NCBI GenBank assembly: GCA_001804025.1
Contig: MHFC01000020.1
Span: 1-8,604 of the forward strand
Origin: Omnitrophica bacterium GWA2_52_8
GTDB taxonomy: Bacteria; Omnitrophota; Omnitrophia; Omnitrophales; Aquincolibacteriaceae
DNA length: 8,604 nt
Direction: 5' to 3'
The position numbers and the translations under genes were made by a program. Position 1 is the first letter of the stretch; every line of letters begins with the position of its first letter. The notes under the pieces are model-generated. The model did not search any database, was not told the origin of the DNA, and saw only the letters and a list, made by a program, of their open reading frames with translations. Below, piece by piece: positions 1-5,322 of this stretch.

Positions 1-30
1 GGCTTTTCCATTTGTACCCCAGGGGTTGTT

Positions 31-122
31 TTTTGCGCCCTGTTAAAACGCGGGCGCAAAACTTTGGATGCGACACCATGCGTCCAAAGCGGTTTTTCGA
101 TTCGCCTAATCGATGAAAACCG
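31..122. repeat. Three abutting hairpins, unknown structured element
   Basis: Three stem-loops follow each other with no spacer. Hairpin 1 pairs 31-40 with 52-61 (10 bp, perfect, 11-nt loop). Hairpin 2 pairs 62-72 with 79-89 (11 bp including two G-T pairs, 6-nt loop). Hairpin 3 pairs 90-101 with 109-122 (12 bp with a 2-nt bulge at 114-115, 7-nt loop). A competing short stem, 120-124 with 138-142, overlaps the last one. No run of T follows any stem, so these are not ordinary intrinsic terminators. I see no credible gene in 1-230. The block could be the structured 3' end of an upstream transcript, a repeat element, or a structured leader of the small gene at 231. The pairing is seen directly; the function is unknown. 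Confidence 0.55.
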
Positions 123-182
123 GATTAAGAAGCGGTGTCCGGGCCTTCGCGGGAACTCATGCAGAACCTTCTCATGACTGCC

Positions 183-224
183 GATAATTATACAGCAGTT
201 GTGATGCTGCTACCTGAAAGGGGG
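183..224 (+). promoter_or_regulatory. Putative promoter and leader of the DUF378 gene
   Basis: GATAAT at 183-188 matches five of six bases of a sigma-70 type -10 box, but no good -35 lies 16-18 bp upstream. A small hairpin (194-198 with 207-211) sits between it and a strong Shine-Dalgarno run, AAAGGGGG at 217-224. That run is six bases before the ATG at 231 and supports this start over the out-of-frame ATG at 227. The ribosome-binding site is convincing; the -10 assignment is weak. Confidence 0.3.
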
Positions 225-230
225 TAATGT

Positions 231-446
231 ATGGGGAAATGTCCGATTTGTAAAATTGTGAAACTTCTTGCCGGCATCGGGGCCCTGAATTGGGGTCTGG
301 TGGCGTTGTTCAATGTGAATTTGGTGACCACGCTTTTGGGTGATATGACCACCCCCGCAAAGATTGTTTATATTCTTGTCGGTATTTCGGGGTTGATGAC
401 TTTGGTGACGTTTATCAAGCAGTGCCCCTGCGGCTGCACGAAATAA
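231..446 (+). CDS. Small DUF378-family membrane protein with cysteine clusters at both ends
   Basis: This 71-aa protein matches the DUF378 pattern: a first hydrophobic helix containing GALNWGLVALF (about residues 17-27), a short polar turn, and a second helix containing KIVYILVGISGL (44-55). Two membrane helices put both termini on the same side. The termini are unusual: a CPIC motif at Cys4/Cys7 and CPCGC at Cys65/67/69. Five cysteines on one face could bind a metal or form disulfides; this is inference. The biochemical function of DUF378 is not known to me. The gene has a strong Shine-Dalgarno (217-224), stands alone, and ends 23 bp before an intrinsic terminator. Family membership is confident, role unknown. 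Confidence 0.85.
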   Translation: MGKCPICKIVKLLAGIGALNWGLVALFNVNLVTTLLGDMTTPAKIVYILVGISGLMTLVTFIKQCPCGCTK

Positions 447-469
447 GCAAGACGGCACAGGATTCTGAC

Positions 470-513
470 AGGCCGTTCGCATGCAAAACTCAGTATGCGG
501 ACGGCCTTTTTTT
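470..513 (+). terminator. Rho-independent terminator after the DUF378 gene
   Basis: A 13-bp stem pairs 470-482 with 495-507. It is perfect except for one G-T pair, has a 12-nt loop, and is followed directly by a seven-T run (507-513). This separates the DUF378 gene from sufT transcriptionally. Confidence 0.9.
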
Positions 514-529
514 GTGTTCGTAAGTGCGG

Positions 530-551
530 TAGAATAAGGCCTCCAAAGGAG
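530..551 (+). promoter_or_regulatory. Possible -10 box and ribosome-binding site of sufT
   Basis: TAGAAT at 530-535 fits five of six bases of a -10 box. The upstream region is the terminator T-run, so no proper -35 is evident. Because a strong terminator precedes sufT, a promoter in 514-550 is expected. AAAGGAG at 545-551 is a clear Shine-Dalgarno, four bases before the ATG at 556. If TAGAAT is the -10, the leader would be very short (about 14 nt), which lowers confidence in the promoter part. Confidence 0.3.
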
Positions 552-555
552 CGTT

Positions 556-1110
556 ATGAAAAAGTTGTCCCGGGAACCCGTGACGTTGAAGCGCGAAGTT
601 GCGGCCGTTAAAATTCCCACCGGTGAAAAAATCACGCTGTTTAAAGACACGGACCTTATCATTACCCAGGCCCTCGGCGGCACCTTTACGGTCATGACCC
701 TGCAGGGGACCATGGCCAGCATTTTCGGCCAGGACGCGGACGCTCTCGGGAAAGAAGTTCCGCAAGAAGTCCGGCAGCTCGAAGATGCCGTCAAAGAAAA
801 AAAATCCATCGAAGACATGATGACGGCCCAGCTCAAAACCTGTTTTGATCCTGAAATTCCCTACAACATCGTGGATTTGGGGCTGGTTTATGAACGCAAG
901 ATTCTGGATCTGGACGGGGGAAAGAAAAAAATCTATATCCGTATGACGCTCACGGCTCCGGGCTGCGGGATGGGGGACTGGATCAGTCAGGACGTGAAGC
1001 AAAAATTGCTCGCGATCCCTGCGGTTGAGGAGGTCCAGGTGGACGTGGTTTGGGACCCGCCCTGGGACCGCGAAAAAATGGCCCCCGCGCTCCGCCGGGA
1101 ATTTTTATGA
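556..1110 (+). CDS. sufT: SufT-type Fe-S cluster maturation protein (MIP18/DUF59 domain)
   Basis: This 184-aa protein has the two-part SufT layout. The N-terminal region of about 80 residues contains IPTGEKITLFKDT (20-32) and ALGGTFTV (39-46). The C-terminal MIP18/DUF59 domain (about 84-170) has DPEIPYNIVDLGLVY (98-112), the Cys-containing TAPGCGMGD (133-141, Cys137) and VWDPPWD (165-171). Length is normal for the family. SufT proteins act in the cytoplasm as auxiliary factors in maturing or transferring Fe-S clusters; that role is family knowledge. Start is fixed by AAAGGAG at 545-551. The stop overlaps the start of the downstream permease (ATGA at 1107-1110), so the two are probably translationally coupled. 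No other suf gene is in the window, which is common for stand-alone sufT. Confidence 0.88.
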   Translation: MKKLSREPVTLKREVAAVKIPTGEKITLFKDTDLIITQALGGTFTVMTLQGTMASIFGQDADALGKEVPQEVRQLEDAVKEKKSIEDMMTAQLKTCFDPEIPYNIVDLGLVYERKILDLDGGKKKIYIRMTLTAPGCGMGDWISQDVKQKLLAIPAVEEVQVDVVWDPPWDREKMAPALRREFL

Positions 1111-2162
1111 GTTCCGGTCATGAACACGGCGCGTGCTGTGAGCATGGGCATGCGCCGGAAAAACACCGCTTGTTTTCCCGCCCGCTGATTCTGACGGTTT
1201 CAGCGACGCTGATTTTGACGGCGGTCTCTTATGTATTTGCGCCCCTGGACGCGTTCCGGCACGTTTTCTTCCATTATCTGCACCGTCTCGCGGGGCCGAT
1301 GGTCCTCGGAATTATTCTCGGCGGCGTTCTGGATTATGCGGTCCCGCAAATTTACATTTCAAAAATTCTGGCGGCGAAAAAAAAGCGGACCATTCTGTAT
1401 TCCATCGGGCTCGGGTTCTTGATGAGCGTGTGTTCGCACGGCATTCTGGCGCTTTCGATGGAATTGCACAAGAAAGGCGCTTCCGGCCCGGCGGTCATCA
1501 GTTTTTTGCTGGCAAGCCCATGGGCCAGTCTTCCGATCACGATTCTGTTGATCGGGTTTTTCGGGCTGAAGGCCCTTTGGATTATTTTCGGGGCGCTGTT
1601 GATTGCGCTCACGACGGGATTGATTTTTCTCGCGCTGGACCATTACGGATGGATCGAAAGAAACAGGCATACCCTGGCGGTGGCCGATGATTTTTCGGTT
1701 CGGCGGGACATCTTGCGGCGGCTGAAAGGCTACCGGTTCGGCGTCGCGCAGATAATCCGCGATATGCGGGGGATTGTCCGCGGTATCACAGGACTGCTCA
1801 ACATGGTTTTTTGGTGGGTGCTCTTGGGGATGGTGATCGCCAGTTTTGCGGGGGCGTATGTGCCGCAGGATATTTTTCACCGCTATTTCGGACCGAGTCC
1901 CGCAGGCCTTTTGGTCACCCTGCTTGCCGCGACGGTGATCGAAGTTTGTTCGGAGGGTACGGCGCCGCTTGCTTTTGAGCTTTACCGCCAAACGGGGGCT
2001 TTTGGAAATGCCTTTGCTTTTTTAATGGGCGGGGTTGTGACCGATTATACGGAAATCGGCCTTATCTGGTACAACCTCGGAAAAAGAACCGCGCTTTGGA
2101 TGATTGCGGTGACCCTTCCCCAGGTGCTTCTGCTGGGGTGGATCTTAAATAAACTTTTCTAG
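1107..2162 (+). CDS. ArsP_1/DUF318-family metal permease with His/Cys-rich N-terminus
   Basis: This 351-aa polytopic membrane protein starts at the ATG overlapping the sufT stop; an in-frame ATG at 1050 lies inside sufT and gives a non-membrane extension. The first 20 residues carry His5, 7, 13, 15, 20 and Cys10/11, a likely soft-metal-binding tail. About eight hydrophobic segments follow. Two related segments each contain Cys-Ser-x-Gly: SVCSHGILALSMEL with SFLLASPW in the first half, and EVCSEGTAPLAFEL with AFLMGGVVTDYTEIG in the second. This duplicated pattern is typical of ArsP_1/DUF318 permeases, which include organoarsenical and Cu/Zn efflux proteins (SO_0444-like). Substrate cannot be told from sequence; metal efflux is inferred from the family and the tail. 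Coupling to sufT suggests metal or Fe-S stress protection. Confidence 0.8.
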   Translation: MSSGHEHGACCEHGHAPEKHRLFSRPLILTVSATLILTAVSYVFAPLDAFRHVFFHYLHRLAGPMVLGIILGGVLDYAVPQIYISKILAAKKKRTILYSIGLGFLMSVCSHGILALSMELHKKGASGPAVISFLLASPWASLPITILLIGFFGLKALWIIFGALLIALTTGLIFLALDHYGWIERNRHTLAVADDFSVRRDILRRLKGYRFGVAQIIRDMRGIVRGITGLLNMVFWWVLLGMVIASFAGAYVPQDIFHRYFGPSPAGLLVTLLAATVIEVCSEGTAPLAFELYRQTGAFGNAFAFLMGGVVTDYTEIGLIWYNLGKRTALWMIAVTLPQVLLLGWILNKLF

Positions 2163-2247
2163 AAGAATAAAACCAATTCTATAAATACAAAAATACAAGC
2201 TGGGTCCCCGATTAAAACATTCGGGAATGGCAAGAATGAAGCTAATG

Positions 2248-2345
2248 CCCCCTCACCCCAACCCTCTCCCATCGGGAGAGGGGGGTTTTGGAGAAAGAGT
2301 TTAGAAGTTCCTTCTCCCGTCGGGAGAAGGTCAGGATGAGGGGGG
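2248..2345. repeat. Nested palindromic repeat element (MITE-like), cruciform type
   Basis: Outer arms CCCCCTCA (2248-2255) and TGAGGGGG (2337-2344) enclose two compact hairpins. The first pairs 2262-2270 with 2274-2282 (9 bp, loop ATC). The second pairs 2310-2318 with 2322-2330 (9 bp, loop GTC). The hairpins are near copies (CCCTCTCCC versus CCTTCTCCC). Such C/T-rich paired palindromes are dispersed in many environmental bacterial genomes. The element carries no gene, and no clear target-site duplication is visible. It lies in the convergent gap after the permease. Confidence 0.75.
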
Positions 2346-2369
2346 ATAGTTATTTTATATTTATTGTCC

Positions 2370-2437
2370 TTCCCGCGGATTTTCCGCCAGAGGCGGATCC
2401 GTCCTTCGGCGGATTAGTGCCTGCAGCAGGCAGGGAA
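2370..2437. repeat. Second nested palindromic repeat element
   Basis: Outer arms TTCCC (2370-2374) and GGGAA (2433-2437) enclose three small stems: TCCGCC/GGCGGA (2383-2388 with 2392-2397), ATCCGTC/GGCGGAT (2397-2403 with 2408-2414, one G-T pair) and TGCCTGC/GCAGGCA (2418-2424 with 2426-2432). GGCGGAT is present twice, so the first two stems can pair alternatively. I recall similar TCCGCC/GGCGGA elements being abundant in candidate-phylum genomes, but copy number cannot be tested here. The remaining gap sequence (2163-2247, 2438-2483) shows nothing else I can name. Confidence 0.65.
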
Positions 2438-2483
2438 ATCTAGCGCCGCGGCAATCTTGTTTTGATGGTACGCGGTACTGTGC

Positions 2484-2513
2484 GATTGAAATGAACAACC
2501 CATCATTTCAATC
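2484..2513. repeat. Perfect 11-bp inverted repeat straddling the stop of the minus-strand radical SAM gene
   Basis: GATTGAAATGA (2484-2494) pairs perfectly with TCATTTCAATC (2503-2513) across an 8-nt loop. The right arm overlaps the stop codon of the minus-strand gene (2510-2508). There is no T-run on either strand after the stem and it is AT-rich, so it is not a standard intrinsic terminator. It could be an mRNA 3'-end stabilising hairpin or a protein-binding dyad. Confidence 0.6.
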
Positions 2514-3641
2514 CGGACAATGCACTAGGCCTTCCGGTATTTCCCGCTTTCCCGCCGCCGTGTCTAGAAGTTCGCACACCGAAGTTTTTGAATGCTCGCC
2601 CCCGAAAACATGCCGCCACACCTCGGGTGTTTCCATGGACAGATACAGCGTGACACGCGGCGCATAACGGCGGATTTTTTCGGCCGCGCGGCGGTAAATT
2701 TCGATGCGCCGGGATTTGAGATAACGCATCTTGCCGTCCATGCCTGTGATCCATTCGCCGAGAGGCAGCAAGGACTTCGGAAACCGGTCGAGGATGATGG
2801 GCCGCAGGTCTTTTACGAACCGCAGACACCCGAGGCTTATCCAGGCCATGCGGTCTTCGGGGATTTTTCGGAAAAGCAGGTCAAAGACTTGTCCGTATTC
2901 TTCTTCCCATCCCGGATAATCGATGATGGGATCGAAGTGAAAACCCACGCGATGGTCGGAGTTTTTAATGACGGCCCCGGCGGCCGTGATCCTATCGGCG
3001 ATCGACGCGCATTTGTGTTCCTCCTCTTTTTGCACCCGCTCGGAGTTCATCGACCAGGAGACGATGGTTTTGCCGTTTGAAGACAGATCGAAAAGATTTT
3101 CCACGCAGCGGCTTTTTGTTTTGAGTTCCAGCACCGCATTGTCTCTTTGCGCGAAAAAAGGGACCAGGATTTCGCTGTGGCCGAGTATGGGGTCGAGCGA
3201 CAGCGAGTCCGCCAGTTGCCCCGTGCCGACACGGAAAAACTTTTCCGGGTGCCGGTCCAAAAAATCTCCGAGCGAGGCCAGCGTTTCTTCAAGATTGACG
3301 TAGACCGTCAGCATCGGATTGGTCAGATACGACTGCAGAATGCAGTAACTGCATTCCATATCACAGCCCTCGGCCAGGTGCAGGGTGTAATAGTCGCAGG
3401 AAAGATACTGTTTGCTTTCCGGAAAGGGTTTGAAGGAGCGGCCGCGGTCCTTTGCCAGATACAGGCAGCGTTTGCCTTCGGCAACGGGGTCCGGCCGTGA
3501 TTTTAGTTCTGCGATCAGCGGACGGACGCTGTCGATGACTTCAAAGGGAACGCCGGCGAGCCGGGAGGTTATTTTTTTTGTCACCGGATAATCGCAGGCG
3601 TCTTTTTCGATATAAATTTTTTGAGGGCGGTAGGGTGTCAT
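2508..3641 (-). CDS. Spore photoproduct lyase-like radical SAM protein
   Basis: This 377-aa protein has the SplB-family layout: KIYIEKDACDYPV near the N-terminus (8-20), the radical SAM triad Cys93-x3-Cys97-x2-Cys100 in GCDMECSYCILQ, the YVNLEE segment (114-119), and FRVGTGQLADSLSLD (136-150) where B. subtilis SPL has its hydrogen-donor cysteine. SPL repairs the UV thymine dimer of spores by radical chemistry. Here no cysteine occurs between residues 101 and 178, so the donor cysteine (Cys141 in B. subtilis) is absent. The tyrosine after the third cluster cysteine is Ile101, while the one before it (Tyr99) is kept. The protein is therefore a non-spore homologue of uncertain substrate. Its ATG overlaps the stop of the upstream glycosyltransferase (ATGA), so the pair is probably co-translated. 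Confidence 0.82.
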   Translation of the reverse strand: MTPYRPQKIYIEKDACDYPVTKKITSRLAGVPFEVIDSVRPLIAELKSRPDPVAEGKRCLYLAKDRGRSFKPFPESKQYLSCDYYTLHLAEGCDMECSYCILQSYLTNPMLTVYVNLEETLASLGDFLDRHPEKFFRVGTGQLADSLSLDPILGHSEILVPFFAQRDNAVLELKTKSRCVENLFDLSSNGKTIVSWSMNSERVQKEEEHKCASIADRITAAGAVIKNSDHRVGFHFDPIIDYPGWEEEYGQVFDLLFRKIPEDRMAWISLGCLRFVKDLRPIILDRFPKSLLPLGEWITGMDGKMRYLKSRRIEIYRRAAEKIRRYAPRVTLYLSMETPEVWRHVFGGEHSKTSVCELLDTAAGKREIPEGLVHCPD

Positions 3642-4501
3642 GAGTGTGCCGGTTCCGTAACGGGAGAATCCGTAACCGGGACCCCCGCTTTGCGGACCAG
3701 TTCCGAAAAATCCTCAGCTTCTTTCCAGAGGCCGCGTTTTTTTGCGCCATGAATAAAAATCCGCGCTTTCTTTTCCAGCTCCCGGCGCGCGGCCGTGCTT
3801 TGCAACTCGTTCAATACGCCCGAAGCAAGAATTTTGACCAGTGCGCGGATCCGGAACCGGTCCATGGCCGGAAATTCGTGCGAACGCTGGCCTGCGTGAC
3901 CGCCGTATTTCACCGTATAAGGTTTTTCGATGAGCCCGACCGGATAACGCGCGGCGATCCTCAACCATAGCTCATAATCTTCGCAGGCCGGATAACTTTC
4001 GTCAAAGGGTCCGGCTTCATCGAAGACAGACCGGTGCATCATGACGGCCGACGGGCTGATGATGCAAAGCGGCAGGCAGTGCTCAAAAATCCATCCGCCG
4101 TATTTGCGGTGTTTTTTCATCGGATTGACGCGGCGGCCGTTGCGGATCCAGATCTCTTCGGTCTGACACACGGGAATGTCCGGGTGGGCTTCAAGGAAAG
4201 CGGTCTGTGCCGCCAGTTTCCCTGGCAGCCAGGTATCGTCGGAGTCGAGAAACGCAATCCATTCTCCCGCGCTGTGTTCGATGCCGGAGTTTCTCGCGGC
4301 GGCCGGGCCTTTGCGTTTCCGGCTCAAAAGGCGGACCTGGGGGAAATCCTTGTGCAGGATTTCCGGCGTTCCGTCATCGGAGCCGTCATCGACGACTAAA
4401 ACTTCAAAGGACACCCCTTGTTGATTGAGAACGGATTCCAGGGCCCGGGGAAGCAGACCGGCACGGTTCCAGGCGGGGATGATGACGCTGACTTGAATCA
4501 T
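3638..4501 (-). CDS. Family 2 glycosyltransferase (GT-A fold)
   Basis: From the ATG at 4501 the protein is 287 aa and begins MIQVSVIIPAWNRA, the usual GT2 N-terminus. An upstream in-frame ATG at 4618 would add 39 residues unlike the family. Visible motifs are VVDDGSDDGT (Asp38/39, nucleotide binding), AARNSG (68-73), LDSDD (85-89, DxD-type metal/nucleotide site) and CEDYELWLR (173-181, Glu-Asp likely the catalytic base region). No membrane helix is seen, so it is probably cytoplasmic or peripheral, adding a sugar to a cell-envelope or exopolysaccharide acceptor; the substrate is unknown. There is no clear Shine-Dalgarno. A TATTAT box (4519-4514) so close to the ATG could mean a very short leader. 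Its partner gene is the SPL-like protein. Confidence 0.87.
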   Translation of the reverse strand: MIQVSVIIPAWNRAGLLPRALESVLNQQGVSFEVLVVDDGSDDGTPEILHKDFPQVRLLSRKRKGPAAARNSGIEHSAGEWIAFLDSDDTWLPGKLAAQTAFLEAHPDIPVCQTEEIWIRNGRRVNPMKKHRKYGGWIFEHCLPLCIISPSAVMMHRSVFDEAGPFDESYPACEDYELWLRIAARYPVGLIEKPYTVKYGGHAGQRSHEFPAMDRFRIRALVKILASGVLNELQSTAARRELEKKARIFIHGAKKRGLWKEAEDFSELVRKAGVPVTDSPVTEPAHS

Positions 4502-4637
4502 GAGGCCATGATGATAATACAGTCTCAAGATACCGGCAAGAGGGCAATGGTCCCTTGGAAAGCCATTTAAGGGAAAAATGGCGGCAAACCGGCCTATTCC
4601 CGGGCCCAAAGCATCCAAGACAGGAGGATGGGACTTG

Positions 4638-4646
4638 TGTTAAAAT
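4638..4646 (+). promoter_or_regulatory. Extended -10 promoter candidate for the one-carbon gene run
   Basis: TG-T-TAAAAT at 4638-4646 fits an extended -10 element (TGnTATAAT, five of six in the hexamer). No good -35 is seen at the usual distance. Transcription would start near 4652, giving about 44 nt of leader before the ATG at 4696. The divergent gap 4502-4695 also holds a 6-bp dyad (4551-4556 with 4569-4574), a weak operator candidate. Confidence 0.45.
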
Positions 4647-4695
4647 AACGCCCTTAATTTCATATCACAGTCCCGTTCCGTGGAAAAGACAGGCC

Positions 4696-5322
4696 ATGAC
4701 CCAATTCATCCGTTTATCATTAAAAGATTATCTTGATGAGCTTTCCAGCGACAAACCCGTCCCGGGCGGAGGCAGTGTTTCGGCCTATGTGGCCACCCTC
4801 GGCATGGGGCTGACCCAAATGGTGGGCCGCGTTACGCTGAACCGGAAAAGAAAAAAAGACCTTCCTCCCGCAGAAATCAAAGAAGATGACAGGCGCCGGG
4901 ACGTCATCCGCAAGATTATTGACTCCGTTGAAAAAGCCAAGACGGACGCCCTGCAGATCGTCGATCTGGACCCCAAGGTTTATCAGGAGGTCATGGCGGT
5001 ATGGGCCGACCCCCAAAAACTGGAAACCGCCCTGCAAAATTCCTTCCGGCTGCAGGCCGATTTGTCGCTTCTGATCGCCATGGCGAACGAGTGGAATCGG
5101 AACATGGCCGAGCTGGTTTCCGGATCAATTAAAAATGATCTTCTGGTTAGCGCCGCTTTGCTCGAAGGGGCATTCCGCGGGGCTTATCACACGGCCCTCG
5201 TCAATGTGAAATACATGAAAGATGAAAAACGGCGGCAGGATGCCGGGCGTGCGATGGCCGAAGTTAAAAACCGTTTCGAAAAAGGAGAAGGCATTGTCCG
5301 TGACGCAAGCTCTCGTACTTGA
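4696..5322 (+). CDS. FTCD_C / FchA-like methenyl-THF cyclohydrolase-family protein
   Basis: This 208-aa protein spans the full length of an FTCD_C domain. It has PVPGGGSVSAYVATLGMGL (21-39, the PGGG folate-site loop), MVGRVTLNRK (42-51), IVDLDPKVY (88-96, matching the family's D-x-D..Y/F segment) and NDLLVSAALLEGAFRGAY (147-164, matching SDL..AA..L..G..GAY). This all-helical family includes formimino-THF cyclodeaminase and the stand-alone methenyl-THF cyclohydrolase FchA. No formiminotransferase domain or histidine-degradation gene is present, and folD overlaps its 3' end, so cyclohydrolase is the better reading; this is inference. The ATG at 4696 is chosen because the family homology starts there; the in-frame ATG at 4555 lies upstream of the likely promoter. 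The Shine-Dalgarno is weak. Confidence 0.8.
   Translation: MTQFIRLSLKDYLDELSSDKPVPGGGSVSAYVATLGMGLTQMVGRVTLNRKRKKDLPPAEIKEDDRRRDVIRKIIDSVEKAKTDALQIVDLDPKVYQEVMAVWADPQKLETALQNSFRLQADLSLLIAMANEWNRNMAELVSGSIKNDLLVSAALLEGAFRGAYHTALVNVKYMKDEKRRQDAGRAMAEVKNRFEKGEGIVRDASSRT
5283..5287 (+). promoter_or_regulatory. Shine-Dalgarno that decides the folD start
   Basis: AGGAG lies inside the 3' end of the upstream gene. It is six bases before an in-frame TTG (5294) and twelve before an in-frame GTG (5300). Spacing favours TTG, giving a 295-aa product, but GTG (293 aa) cannot be excluded. Either way folD overlaps the upstream gene by 23-29 bases. Confidence 0.6.

Noticed and set aside
31..122. Integron attC site or riboswitch
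   Set aside because: No paired core sites of the attC type (RYYYAAC / GTTRRRY) frame the hairpins, no integrase or cassette is present, and no known riboswitch core is recognised.
210..836. 208-aa minus-strand reading frame
   Set aside because: It runs antisense through the DUF378 gene, its terminator and sufT, with low-complexity Ser/Arg composition. It is a shadow of real plus-strand genes.
1359..1991. 210-aa minus-strand reading frame opposite the permease
   Set aside because: Rich in Arg, Gln, Pro and His with no domain pattern, while the plus strand encodes a clear polytopic membrane protein.
2484..2513. Intrinsic terminator for the minus-strand operon
   Set aside because: The stem is AT-rich and no T-run follows it on either strand.
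4502..4618. N-terminal extension of the glycosyltransferase to the ATG at 4618
   Set aside because: The extra 39 residues resemble nothing in GT2 proteins and would run through the divergent promoter region.
4696..5322. Formimino-THF cyclodeaminase for histidine degradation
   Set aside because: There is no formiminotransferase domain or hut gene nearby, and the overlap with folD fits a cyclohydrolase role better. It cannot be fully excluded from sequence alone.
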